From NCBI RefSeq assembly GCF_005160265.1, contig NZ_CP039865.1, forward strand, positions 372,001 to 436,000: 64,000 nt of DNA, in the 5' to 3' direction. Below are positions 23,187-32,303 of this stretch, piece by piece. Below the pieces are notes generated by a model. That model was not told the DNA's origin and did not search any database. It worked only from the letters and a program-made list of their open reading frames with translations. The number at the start of each line of letters is the position of its first letter. Position 1 is the stretch's first letter. The translations under genes and the position numbers were made by a program. This DNA comes from Phreatobacter aquaticus. Its GTDB lineage: Bacteria; Pseudomonadota; Alphaproteobacteria; Rhizobiales; Phreatobacteraceae.

Positions 23187-24467
23187 ATGCGCAAGCTTTC
23201 GCGCCGCTCGTTCATGCATGCCACCGCCGGATCGGCCCTCGCCCTAAGCGGCGGCATGGCCCATGGCGCCATGGGCCCCAACGACAAGTTCGACCTTGTC
23301 ATCAAGGGCGGCGAAGTCATCGATCCGAGCCAGCAATTGCGCGGCAAGCGCGATATCGGCATCCGCTGGGGCATCGTCGAGGCCATCGAGGCGGACATTC
23401 CCGCCGCCCGCACCAGCCGCATGATCGATGCCTCGGGCAAGCTGGTGACGCCCGGTCTCGTCGACCTGCACGCCCATGTCTTTCCCTATGGCTCGGCCAT
23501 CGGCATTCCGGCCGACGAGCTGGTGCCGCACCAGTGCACCACCACCGTGGTTTCGGCGGGCGATGCCGGCGCCAACAACATCGCGGCGCTGCGCCGGTTC
23601 ATCGTCGCGCAGACCCGCACCCGCATCCACGCCTTCATTCACATCGCCAATATGGGGCTGTCGGCCTTTCCCGTCCCCGAGCTCTACAACATCGACTTCG
23701 CCCAGGTTGATGCCTGCGCCATGGCGGTCGCCGAGAACCCAGACTTCGTACTCGGCGTGAAGGTGCGCATGTCCGAGAATGTCATCGCCAAGCACGGGCT
23801 GGAACCTCTGAAGCGCGGCATTCTCGCCTGCGAGCGCTCCGGCCGCCCGGCCAAGATGATGGTCCATATCGGCGGGGTCGAGACGCCCTCGCTGATGTCC
23901 GACATTCTCAACCTGCTGCGGCCCGGCGACGTTCTCACCCACGCCTATTCCGGCGCGCCCAATCTCGCAGGCGCCTTCACCAACATCGTCCAGGACGGCA
24001 AGATCCTGCCGGCGGCGCTGGAGGCCAAGAAGCGCGGCGTCGTCTTCGATGTCGGCCATGGCGGCGGCTCGTTCGACTTCAGGGTCTGCGAGGCGGCGAT
24101 CCAGCAGGGCTGCGCCCCCGATGTCATCTCGTCCGACATCCATGTCTGGTCCGGCAACACGCCGGGCATGCCGTTCCTGCCCTGGGTCATGAGCAAGTTC
24201 CTCACCCTGGGCTTCACGCTGGAACAGGTCATCGCCATGGCAACGACTGCGCCAATGAAGTCGATCGACCCGGCCTCGAAGGCCGGCACGCTGAAGGTCG
24301 GCGCACCGGGAGACGTGGCCATCATGGAACTGGTGCAGGGGCCGGTGAATTTCGTCGACACCCGCAACAACACGCGCACCGGTCAGGCCTATCTGAAGCC
24401 GCTCCAGACGGTAATCAACGGCGTGCCGTTCGGCCGGCCCTACCAGCCGCCCTTCTCCATGCGGTGA
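23187..24467 (+). CDS. Tat-exported amidohydrolase/deacetylase family protein
   Basis: 426 residues. The leader RKLSRRSFMHATAGSALALS is a clear twin-arginine signal. The mature part has the amidohydrolase metal motif DLHAHVFPYG, KVRMSEN (the usual place of a metal-bridging lysine), MVHIGG, THAYSG and SSDIHVWSG, with VTPGLVDLHAHV typical of the dihydroorotase/EF_0837-like amidohydrolase group. Predicted to hydrolyse an amide or ester in the periplasm. AGGGAAGG precedes ATG 23187; the longer frame lacks it. Its stop lies 2 nt from the convergent acyl-CoA ligase stop. Confidence 0.85.
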   Translation: MRKLSRRSFMHATAGSALALSGGMAHGAMGPNDKFDLVIKGGEVIDPSQQLRGKRDIGIRWGIVEAIEADIPAARTSRMIDASGKLVTPGLVDLHAHVFPYGSAIGIPADELVPHQCTTTVVSAGDAGANNIAALRRFIVAQTRTRIHAFIHIANMGLSAFPVPELYNIDFAQVDACAMAVAENPDFVLGVKVRMSENVIAKHGLEPLKRGILACERSGRPAKMMVHIGGVETPSLMSDILNLLRPGDVLTHAYSGAPNLAGAFTNIVQDGKILPAALEAKKRGVVFDVGHGGGSFDFRVCEAAIQQGCAPDVISSDIHVWSGNTPGMPFLPWVMSKFLTLGFTLEQVIAMATTAPMKSIDPASKAGTLKVGAPGDVAIMELVQGPVNFVDTRNNTRTGQAYLKPLQTVINGVPFGRPYQPPFSMR

Positions 24468-24469
24468 GC

Positions 24470-26065
24470 TCAGCGGGAGAGGGCTTCAAGCCCCTCGCGC
24501 AGCTGCCGCTTGATCACCTTGCCATTGGCATTGCGCGGCAATGGCTCGGTCTGCACCGTGACGGTCTCCGGCACCTTGTAGTCGGAGAGCGCGGAGAGGC
24601 AGCGCGCCTTCAGGTCGGCGGCCGTCGGGCCGCCCTCCTCGCGGGTCACGACGATGGCGTGCACCCGTTCGCCGAGCACCGGGCAGGGCCGGGCGATCAC
24701 GGCGCATTCGATCACGCCATCGACACCAGCCAGCACAGTCTCGACCTCGGCGGTGAACACCTTGTAGCCGCCGCGATTGATCATGTCCTTCTTGCGGTCG
24801 AACACCCGCACGAAGCCCTCTGCATCGATCGATCCGATGTCGCCGGAATGCCAGTAGCCCCCGGTGAAGCTCTCGGTGGTCGCGGCGGGATTGGCCCAAT
24901 AGCCCTTCACCACAGAGCCGGAGCGGATCCAGATCTCGCCGGTCTCGCCCGGAGCGACCTCGCGCCCGGCATCGTCCACCACCATCACGTCGCAGCCCGG
25001 CGCGGGAACGCCGACGCTGTCGCCATGGCTGGCGGTGAAACGTGGCGGCATGACTGTGGTTGGCGAGGTCGTCTCGGTCGCGCCATAGGCATTGACCAGC
25101 ATCAGGCCGGGCAGCTTCGCCGCGAGCTTTTCAATGGTGGGCGGCGGCATGGGCGCGCCGCCATAGCCGCCGATCCTCAGCGACGAGAGATCATGGGCGT
25201 CGAAATCGGGCTCCAGCAGACAGAGATTGTACATGGCGGGCACCGCCACCGTCATGGTGATGCGCTCGCGCGCGACCAGCGCCAGGAACTCCGAGGCCTT
25301 GAACGCCGGCATGATCACCAGCGTGCCGGCAACGCGGATCATCGCCGCGATATTGGCAATGAGGCCGGTGACATGGCTGAGTGGCACCGGCGCGATCGAC
25401 CGGTCGGCAGCGGTCAGTCGCATGCAGTGCTCGTAGACCATGGCCGAGTGGACCACGTTGAGATGGGCGATCATGGCGCCCTTCGGCCGGCCTGTCGTAC
25501 CGGAGGTGTAGAGGATGAAGGCGGTGTCCTCTTCGGCAATTGCGGCGGCCCGAACATCCGGATGGCCTGCGCCGCCGGCGACGAAATCCGCAAAGCTGTG
25601 ACCATCGCCGACAGCAACGGCGGTGACGCCGTCGAGAGGTGGCAGGCGCGAGGCAAGCTCCGCCTCGTGAAACAGCAGCTTCGCGCCGCAATCGCCGAGG
25701 ATATGGGCGATCTCCGGCGTCTGCAGCCGGATGCCCATGGGCACCATGATCGCGCCGATCCGGCCACAGGCCACCAGGATGACAACGAATTCGATCCGAT
25801 TGCCGACAAGGACGGCAACGCGATCGCCGCTCGCAATGCCCCGAGCCGCAAGCGCGCGCGCCACGGCTTCGCCACGCTCGACAAGGGAGCGATAGGTCAG
25901 GCGTTCGTCACCACAGACAACCGCCTCTCCGTCGGGATTGCGGGCCAGCGCCTCGGCAATCATCCCATGAACGCTTGTCGGCCGCTCCGCGAAGCAGGCG
26001 ATCACGCGGTCGCCGAAATGCGCCTCGCGCCGAAGCACTGCCGGCGGTCCTTCCAGCCATTCCAA
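24470..26065 (-). CDS. AMP-dependent acyl-CoA synthetase/ligase, TTG start
   Basis: 531 residues of the ANL superfamily, activating a carboxylic acid to acyl-AMP and then acyl-CoA. P-loop ILYTSGTTGRPKGAM, AYGATETTSP, and the hinge/C-domain GYWHSGDIGSIDAEGFVRVFDRKKDMINRGG are all present; the final catalytic lysine lies in NANGKVIKRQL. The frame opens with TTG 26065 preceded by GGGAG at 7-nt spacing; the first ATG is 34 codons in and would remove part of the N-terminal domain, so TTG is preferred. No co-directional partner; substrate might be a fatty or aromatic acid. Two acyl-CoA dehydrogenases lie 10 kb away. Confidence 0.88.
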   Translation of the reverse strand: MEWLEGPPAVLRREAHFGDRVIACFAERPTSVHGMIAEALARNPDGEAVVCGDERLTYRSLVERGEAVARALAARGIASGDRVAVLVGNRIEFVVILVACGRIGAIMVPMGIRLQTPEIAHILGDCGAKLLFHEAELASRLPPLDGVTAVAVGDGHSFADFVAGGAGHPDVRAAAIAEEDTAFILYTSGTTGRPKGAMIAHLNVVHSAMVYEHCMRLTAADRSIAPVPLSHVTGLIANIAAMIRVAGTLVIMPAFKASEFLALVARERITMTVAVPAMYNLCLLEPDFDAHDLSSLRIGGYGGAPMPPPTIEKLAAKLPGLMLVNAYGATETTSPTTVMPPRFTASHGDSVGVPAPGCDVMVVDDAGREVAPGETGEIWIRSGSVVKGYWANPAATTESFTGGYWHSGDIGSIDAEGFVRVFDRKKDMINRGGYKVFTAEVETVLAGVDGVIECAVIARPCPVLGERVHAIVVTREEGGPTAADLKARCLSALSDYKVPETVTVQTEPLPRNANGKVIKRQLREGLEALSR

Positions 26066-26259
26066 GGGTCTGCTCCCTGTCCTGTGCGCGGCCTCTTGCG
26101 GGCCGCCTGGGCCGATCTTCGGTGAATGGCGGGACCGGTCAATGCCGCCCTTCGATCAGGTGCCCTGTCACCTTGGCATCGGTGCCCTCACGACGCGCCA
26201 TCTGGCCTATCCGGCATTGCCGCCCTAATCCTTGTGCGAACTTTGGAGCGAGGACCTGC

Positions 26260-27213
26260 ATGACGATCCTGATCACCGGCGGCACCGGCTTTGTCGGCGC
26301 GGCGATTTCAGACCAGCTCGCCCGCGGCGGCCGCAAGACCGTTGTCTTTGCCGCCCACCCCGCGCCCTCTGGCTACCTGCCTGAGAACGTCGAAACAGTG
26401 ATTGGCGACGTGACCGATGCAAAGGCTGTCGCGTCCGTCATCAGCGAGCGCGGCATCAGCAAGATCATCCATGCAGCCGCCATGACGGCCGGCCCCGAAC
26501 AGGAGCGCGATCTCGCCGAGCGGGTTGTCGCGGTCAATGTCGCGGGGACCGCCGCTGTCCTGCGCGCGGCGGCGGAGGCTGGCATCAAGCGGGTCGTTTT
26601 GTCGTCGTCGGGCAGCGTCTATCCACTCGCCGGTGCCAAGGGCGAGCGCTTCCAGGCCGACCGCGACCTGCCCGCCCCGGCAAACCTCTATGGCATCACC
26701 AAGCTCTCGTCCGAACTGGTCGCCCAGCGGCTGGCCGCGGTCTATGGCCTGACAGTGCCCATCATCCGGCTTGCCGGCGTCTATGGTCCGTTCGAGCGCG
26801 CGACCGGTGTCCGCGAAATCCTGTCGGCTCAGGCGCAGGTCGTGGCGCTGGCGCAGGCGGGAACACCGGTGCGCCTGTCGCGCGCGGGCTTCGGCGGCTG
26901 GCTGCAATCGCGCGATGCGGCAGCCGCCATCATCACGCTACTCGATGCCGATTTCGTCGCCCAGCCGCCGGTCTTCGACCTTGGCGGCCCCGAGATCTTC
27001 TCGCTTCTCGCCTTCTGCGAGGCGATCGCGCCGGCCTTCCCCGGCTGGAGTTTCGGCCTGGACGAAGCGGCGGCGAATGTCCGCTACCAACTGCCCGCCG
27101 ACCGTCCGGCCAGCGATTTCGAGCGCCTAGAGGCGGCGACCGGCTTCCGCCCCCGCCATGGCCTCGCGAGCGGTGCCACCGACTATCTCAACTGGCTCAA
27201 GAGAAAGCCCTGA
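26260..27213 (+). CDS. NAD-dependent epimerase/dehydratase family protein (extended SDR)
   Basis: 317 residues. Cofactor motif TGGTGFVG at the N-terminus, SSSGSVYP and the YGITK catalytic dyad place it in the extended short-chain dehydrogenase family. Conserved RLAGVYGPFERATG fits sugar-nucleotide or sugar-acid epimerases and uronate dehydrogenases. ATG 26260 is preceded by GAGGACC; the frame upstream overlaps the acyl-CoA ligase and is discarded. It stands 132 nt before an aminotransferase gene. Substrate unknown. Confidence 0.85.
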   Translation: MTILITGGTGFVGAAISDQLARGGRKTVVFAAHPAPSGYLPENVETVIGDVTDAKAVASVISERGISKIIHAAAMTAGPEQERDLAERVVAVNVAGTAAVLRAAAEAGIKRVVLSSSGSVYPLAGAKGERFQADRDLPAPANLYGITKLSSELVAQRLAAVYGLTVPIIRLAGVYGPFERATGVREILSAQAQVVALAQAGTPVRLSRAGFGGWLQSRDAAAAIITLLDADFVAQPPVFDLGGPEIFSLLAFCEAIAPAFPGWSFGLDEAAANVRYQLPADRPASDFERLEAATGFRPRHGLASGATDYLNWLKRKP

Positions 27214-27344
27214 TTCTGGCCCTTGAGGCATCCAGACAATGGCCCCAGCCTCAACCCCTGCGGCTGGGTGACGGGTCATGCGCCAGCGCTATTTGACCCG
27301 TCCACCCACGGCGACCTAGCCTTCGGCTGGAAGCGAGGACGGCA

Positions 27345-28691
27345 ATGACCGCAGGCGAACATCGCTGGTTGAACCAGCACAAATTGGGCGAGCGCCTGCC
27401 GAAGGCAGTGGGCGGCGAAGGCATCTATGTCATCGACGAAACCGGCCGCCGGTTTATCGACGGATCCTCGGGGCCCGCTCTGTTCGCGCTCGGCCACGGC
27501 CACCGCGAGGTGATCGAGGCGATCAAGGCGCAATATGACAAGCTCGCCTTCGGCTATTCCTCGAACTTCACCTCCGACCCGATCGATCAGCTCTCCGAGA
27601 CGATCCTCGACCAGGCGGGAGGCGGTTTCTCGCGGGTGAGCTTCATCTCCGGTGGCTCGGAAGCGACCGAAACCGCGATGAAGATCGCGCTGCAATATCA
27701 TGTCGCGCGCGGCCATTCGGGCCGGACCCATTTCTTCGCCCGCCGCCAGTCCTGGCACGGCTACACCTTCGGCGCGCTGTCGCTCTCCGGCCATCCGGCC
27801 CGCCGCAAACCCTATGCGGGCGCCCTGATGGACGTGACGCATCTGTCGCCGGCCAATGATTACCGCCCGGCGGGTGGCGTGGCGAAGGACAAGCTCGCCG
27901 ACCATCTCGCGGCTGAATTCGAGCGCGAGATCCATCGCGTCGGCGCCGAGCGGATCGCCGCCTTCTTCTTCGAGCCCGTCGTCGGTGCAGCCGGCGGCGC
28001 CGTGCCGGCGCCGCAAGGCTATGCGCAGAAAATGCGCGAGATCTGCACCCGCTACGGCATCCTGATGGTGGCCGACGAGGTGATGTGCGGCGTCGGGCGC
28101 TGCGGCACCTGGCGCACCCTCGCCCATGACGGCGTGGAAGCCGACATCATGTATACCGCCAAGGGGCTGGCGGGTGGCTATGCGCCGCTCGGCGCCGTGC
28201 TGATGCAGGAAGGCATCTATCGCACGATTGCCGACACGTTCGGCACGGTGGCCAGCGTCCACACCTATTCCGGCCACACCGCCGCCTGCGCCGCTGGCCT
28301 TGCCGTGCAGAAGGTGATCATCCGCGACAATCTCGTCGAGAAATGCCGCACCGACGGCGATTATCTGATGGGTGCGCTGCACGAGGCCTTCGGGCAGAAC
28401 CCGCATGTCGGCGATATTCGCGGCCGGGGCTTCTTCGTCGCGCTGGAATTCGTCCGCGACCGCGACACCAAGGCGCCCTTCGATGCCGCTCTCGGTCTGC
28501 AGGCCAAGGTCAAGAAACAGAGCTTCGACCGCGGTCTCCTCTGCTACCCCTCGCCCGGTACGGTCGACGGCTACAGCGGCGACCATGTGATCCTCGCCCC
28601 GCCCTACATCACCACCCGCTCCGAGATCGACGCCATGGTGGCGCTGCTCAAGGATGCGGTCGACGCCGCCATTACCGAGACAGGTCAATGA
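27345..28691 (+). CDS. Class III PLP-dependent aminotransferase
   Basis: 448 residues of fold-type I aminotransferase class III (omega-amino acid, acetylornithine, DAPA-type). SGGSEATETAMK binds the PLP phosphate, RQSWHGYTFGALSLSG stacks on the cofactor, ADEVMCGVGRCG carries the cofactor Asp, and the Schiff-base Lys is in YTAKGLAGGYAPLGA. Substrate is not readable; similar genes act on beta-alanine, taurine or GABA-like amines. The last codons overlap the following SDR start (ATGA), so the two are coupled and may use the same carbonyl compound. Confidence 0.9.
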   Translation: MTAGEHRWLNQHKLGERLPKAVGGEGIYVIDETGRRFIDGSSGPALFALGHGHREVIEAIKAQYDKLAFGYSSNFTSDPIDQLSETILDQAGGGFSRVSFISGGSEATETAMKIALQYHVARGHSGRTHFFARRQSWHGYTFGALSLSGHPARRKPYAGALMDVTHLSPANDYRPAGGVAKDKLADHLAAEFEREIHRVGAERIAAFFFEPVVGAAGGAVPAPQGYAQKMREICTRYGILMVADEVMCGVGRCGTWRTLAHDGVEADIMYTAKGLAGGYAPLGAVLMQEGIYRTIADTFGTVASVHTYSGHTAACAAGLAVQKVIIRDNLVEKCRTDGDYLMGALHEAFGQNPHVGDIRGRGFFVALEFVRDRDTKAPFDAALGLQAKVKKQSFDRGLLCYPSPGTVDGYSGDHVILAPPYITTRSEIDAMVALLKDAVDAAITETGQ

Positions 28692-29455
28692 CGATGAGGC
28701 TCAAGGACAAGGTCGCGATCATCACCGGCGGCGGCTCGGGCATCGGACGGGCGGCGGCGCTGCTGTTCGCCGCCGAGGGTGCGAAGCTCTGTCTGGTCGA
28801 CCGCGATGAAGCCGGAGTCAACGAAACCGCCGCCGCCATTGTGGCAAAGGGCGGCGTGGCCATCACGCGGGTCTCCGATGTCGGCGAGGTCGGATCGGCC
28901 GATCGCGATGCTGCTGCAGCGCTTGACCAGTTCGGCCGCATCGACGCGCTCTATTGCGGGGCTGGCTTCTCGGTCGGCGGCACGGTGCTCACCACCAAGC
29001 CGGAAGACTGGGAAGCGGTGTTCCGCGCCAATGTCGGCGGAACCTGGCTCTGGGCCCGCGCGGTAGCACCCGCCATGAAGGCCCAGGGCGGCGGCTCGAT
29101 CGTCACGACGGCCTCGCAGCTGGCACTGGCCGGCGGCAGCGGCAATGTCGCCTATATCGCCGCCAAGGGCGCGATCCTCAGTCTCACCCGCACCATGGCG
29201 GTGGATTTCGCGCCTGACCGCATCCGCGTCAACGCGGTCGTGCCCGGCGCGATCGACACGCCGATGCTGCAGCGCAGCTTCCGACGGAAGGCCGATCCCG
29301 AAGCCGCCAAACAGGCCTCGATCAGCCGGCATCCACTCGGTCGGCTGGGGCGCCCGGAGGAGGTCGCGGAGGCGATCCTGTTCCTGGCGAGCGATGCCGC
29401 AAGCTTCACGACCGGCACCACGCTCGCCGTCGATGGCGGCTGGCTTGCGGGATGA
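28688..29455 (+). CDS. Short-chain dehydrogenase/reductase
   Basis: 255 residues of classical SDR. Motifs: TGGGSGIG cofactor site, VDRDEAG, YCGAGFS (the NAG equivalent), a serine in TTASQLAL, YIAAKGAILSLT (YxxxK dyad), and C-terminal AVDGGWLAG. NAD(H)-type acidic residue after the second strand. ATGA overlap with the aminotransferase indicates coupled translation, so it probably oxidises or reduces a related alcohol/ketone. It precedes the peptide-type ABC operon by 189 nt. Confidence 0.9.
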   Translation: MTMRLKDKVAIITGGGSGIGRAAALLFAAEGAKLCLVDRDEAGVNETAAAIVAKGGVAITRVSDVGEVGSADRDAAAALDQFGRIDALYCGAGFSVGGTVLTTKPEDWEAVFRANVGGTWLWARAVAPAMKAQGGGSIVTTASQLALAGGSGNVAYIAAKGAILSLTRTMAVDFAPDRIRVNAVVPGAIDTPMLQRSFRRKADPEAAKQASISRHPLGRLGRPEEVAEAILFLASDAASFTTGTTLAVDGGWLAG

Positions 29456-29513
29456 TCATGCCCAAAGGCGATGCAACTGCCTCCGTCGGCATCAGTGTTT
29501 GTCCCGAGGGCGC

Positions 29514-29522
29514 ATTGTATAC
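29514..29522. promoter_or_regulatory. ATTGTATAC site upstream of the peptide-type ABC operon
   Basis: A GTATAC-containing sequence of the type bound by FadR-subfamily GntR regulators, about 123 bp before the solute-binding protein start. The same GTATAC core occurs before the GntR gene at 45.9 kb. Only the core is conserved, so this is tentative. Confidence 0.25.
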
Positions 29523-29644
29523 GGCTTGTGTGCAGACCTGTTGCAGGGAATGTACCTGATGGTATGCCCCTTGCTACCGATCTACGAATTCTCACTGGGT
29601 CCAGGCGGCAGTGCCGGACGGTACGCAACAATGGAGTTGGCGTC

Positions 29645-31258
29645 ATGAAGATCTCGCGTCGGGACGTGCTTGCAGGATCGGCAACGATCGCCACCGCATC
29701 CTCCCTCTCATGGTCCGCCTCGGCCCAGACGCGCGCGGAGACGCTGCGCTACGTCACCGGCGCAGCCGTCAACACGCTCGACCCGACCATGCCCGGTGCA
29801 ACGCGCGAAGCCTTCGGCGTCAGCGTCAACGTCTATGACCGCCTCGTCTCGTTCGGCCGCAAGAAGCGTGGCGACAACTGGGTCTTCGACATTGACAATA
29901 TCCGCGGCGAGATCGCCGAGCGTGTCGTCACCAGCGCCGATGGCATGACCTTCACCTTCCACCTGCGCAAGAACGCCAAGTTCCATGACGGCACCCCGGT
30001 CACCGCCGAGGACGTGAAGTGGTCGCTGGATCGCGCCGTGTCCGCCAAGTCGCTGGCCGCGGCCCAGGTTGGCACCGGTTCCTGGACCAAGCCGGAGCAG
30101 TTCAAGATCATCGACCAGCACACGGTCGAGGCCAAGGTCGACAAGCCGGACCGCCTGGCGCTGCCCAATCTCTGCACGCTCTACGCCGTCATCTTCAATT
30201 CGGCGCTGGTGAAGAAGAACGCCACCGCCGCCGATCCGTGGGGCCAGGAATGGACCAAGAACAACACGGCCGGTTCGGGCGCCTACACGGTCGAGAATTT
30301 CAAGGCCGGCGAGCAGGTCATCCTGCGCCGCAATGACGCCTGGGTTGGTGGTGTCGATGGCAAGCCGGCGCCGTTCCGCCGCATCATCTGCCAGACCATT
30401 CCGGAGGCGGCCACCCGCGCCAGCCTGATCGAGAAGGGCGATGCCGATCTCTCGATCGACCTGCAGCCGAGCGACATCGACACGCTGGTCCAGCGCGGCC
30501 GCGTCAAGGCGATCTCGACGCCCCAGTTCAACGCCTTCACGATGATCGCGTTCAACACCAAGATGGCCCCCTTCGACAACAAGAAGGTCCGCCAGGCGAT
30601 CGCCGCCGCCCTGCCCTATGACTCGATCTTCAAGGCCGCTCTCTTCGAGCGTGGCGCCAAGCTCTATGGCGGCACCTGGTCGGGCACGCCGACCGATGCG
30701 TCCTTCCCGCAGCCCATGCCCTACAAGCAGGATGTCGCGAAGGCCAAGGCCCTGCTCGCAGAGGCCGGCTACCCGAATGGCTTCGAGACGTTCTTCGCCT
30801 TCAACCTGGGCGCGGCCGCCTTTGCCGAGCCGATCGCCGCCCTGGTCAAGGAGGCGCTCGCCGCCATCAACATCAAGGTCGATATCCAGAAGCTGCCGGA
30901 CGCGCAGATCTCCACCATGGTGACGGAGCGCAAACTGCCCTTCTTCGTCGAGACCTCGATCGCCTGGCTGCCCTCCACCGACTATTTCTTCCGCACGTTC
31001 CTCTATGGACCGCAGCGCTGGAACTATTCGGGCTGGAACGACAGCCGCATCAACGAGATCGCGGAGAAGGCCCGGTTCGAGACCGACAAGGCCAAGTATG
31101 ACGCGGCCTGCAAGGAGATGATCGCGATCATGGCCGAGGAGACGCCGATCGTCATGCTCTGGCAGCCGAACCAGGATGCGGTCATGCCGAAGAACATCGA
31201 CGGCTATACCTACGGCTACCACCGCCAGGTCGATTTCCGCGACGTCAAGCGCAGCTGA
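29645..31258 (+). CDS. Peptide/nickel-type ABC transporter substrate-binding protein (SBP_bac_5)
   Basis: 537 residues. Tat-type leader (KISRRDVLAGSATIATASS...ASAQ), then a DppA/OppA-like three-domain binding protein: FHLRKNAKFHDGTPVTAEDVKWSLDRA is the family signature. ATG 29645 has GGAG 9 nt upstream. First of five genes on the plus strand with two permeases, a fused ATPase and a BtuF-like protein. The family carries peptides, nickel, opines or glutathione; nothing visible decides between them. Confidence 0.92.
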   Translation: MKISRRDVLAGSATIATASSLSWSASAQTRAETLRYVTGAAVNTLDPTMPGATREAFGVSVNVYDRLVSFGRKKRGDNWVFDIDNIRGEIAERVVTSADGMTFTFHLRKNAKFHDGTPVTAEDVKWSLDRAVSAKSLAAAQVGTGSWTKPEQFKIIDQHTVEAKVDKPDRLALPNLCTLYAVIFNSALVKKNATAADPWGQEWTKNNTAGSGAYTVENFKAGEQVILRRNDAWVGGVDGKPAPFRRIICQTIPEAATRASLIEKGDADLSIDLQPSDIDTLVQRGRVKAISTPQFNAFTMIAFNTKMAPFDNKKVRQAIAAALPYDSIFKAALFERGAKLYGGTWSGTPTDASFPQPMPYKQDVAKAKALLAEAGYPNGFETFFAFNLGAAAFAEPIAALVKEALAAINIKVDIQKLPDAQISTMVTERKLPFFVETSIAWLPSTDYFFRTFLYGPQRWNYSGWNDSRINEIAEKARFETDKAKYDAACKEMIAIMAEETPIVMLWQPNQDAVMPKNIDGYTYGYHRQVDFRDVKRS

Positions 31259-31271
31259 CAGGCCGGGATTG

Positions 31272-32303
31272 ATGAGCATTGCATCCGCCATTGCACGGCG
31301 CGCGGGACGACGAGCCATCTCGTCGCTCCCGGCGCTGTTCGGCGTTGTCGTCTTCACCTTCCTGCTGATGCGGGTGCTGCCGGGTGATCCGGCCATCTTC
31401 TTCGCCTCCGGCCCCAATGCCGGCCAGGCGGAGATCCAGATGATCCGCGAGCAGATGGGTCTCGACAAACCCATCCCGCAGCAATTGCTGCTCTATCTGC
31501 GCGATATCGGTACCGGCAATCTCGGCCGGTCCATGACGACCGGGCAGACGGTGATGGCCGATCTCGTCAACAGGCTGCCGGCCTCGCTGGAACTGACGTT
31601 CACGGCGCTGCTGCTGGCCCTGTCGCTCGCCCTGCCGCTTGGCATCCTGGCGGCGCTCAAGCCGAACTCGCTGGTCGACCACGGCGTCAGGTTTCTCTGC
31701 AGCCTCGGCGTCTGCGTGCCGACCTTCGTCTCCGGCCTTCTGCTGATCTACGCCTTCTATTACATCCTCGGCATCGCCCCCGATCCCACCGGCCGCATCG
31801 ACGTCTTCGCCAGCCAGCCGCCCAGATTGACCGGGTTCCTGCTGATCGATTCCGCCCTCGCCGGCGACTGGGACGCCTGGTACTCGGCGGCCAGCCAACT
31901 GGTGCTGCCTGCCTCCACCATGGCGCTCTTCGTGCTGGCCCCGCTTGCCCGCATGACGCGCGCCTCGATGCTCGCCGTGCTGACCAGCGATTTCGTGCGC
32001 ACCGGCGAGGCCCTCGGCCTGTCGCGCAAGCGCGTCGTGCTGGTCTATGCGCTGCGCAATGCGCTGCTCCCCGTGCTCACCATCATGGGCATCGTCTTTT
32101 CCACCATGCTCGGCGCCAATGTGCTGGTCGAGAAGGTGTTCTCCTGGCCGGGCGTCGCCTCCTATGCGCTCGATGCCCTGCTCTCCTCCGACTATGCCCC
32201 CGTCCAGGGCTTCGTGCTGCTCATGGCCACCATCTTCGTCATGGTGAATTTGACCATTGACGTGCTCTACGGCCTGGCGGACCCGAGGATAACAATCGAA
32301 TGA
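31272..32303 (+). CDS. Peptide-type ABC transporter permease (DppB-like)
   Basis: 343 residues, six predicted inner-membrane helices. N-terminal signature FTFLLMRVLPGDPAIFFA and the EAA loop EALGLSRKRVVLVYALRNALLPVLTI identify DppB/OppB-type permeases. ATG 31272 is 13 nt after the binding-protein stop. Ends in an ATGA overlap with the next permease, indicating tight coupling. Confidence 0.92.
   Translation: MSIASAIARRAGRRAISSLPALFGVVVFTFLLMRVLPGDPAIFFASGPNAGQAEIQMIREQMGLDKPIPQQLLLYLRDIGTGNLGRSMTTGQTVMADLVNRLPASLELTFTALLLALSLALPLGILAALKPNSLVDHGVRFLCSLGVCVPTFVSGLLLIYAFYYILGIAPDPTGRIDVFASQPPRLTGFLLIDSALAGDWDAWYSAASQLVLPASTMALFVLAPLARMTRASMLAVLTSDFVRTGEALGLSRKRVVLVYALRNALLPVLTIMGIVFSTMLGANVLVEKVFSWPGVASYALDALLSSDYAPVQGFVLLMATIFVMVNLTIDVLYGLADPRITIE

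Noticed and set aside
29708-31474. 588-residue minus-strand frame opposite the peptide-binding protein
   Set aside because: Shadow of a recognisable SBP_bac_5 gene; no similarity to a protein family.
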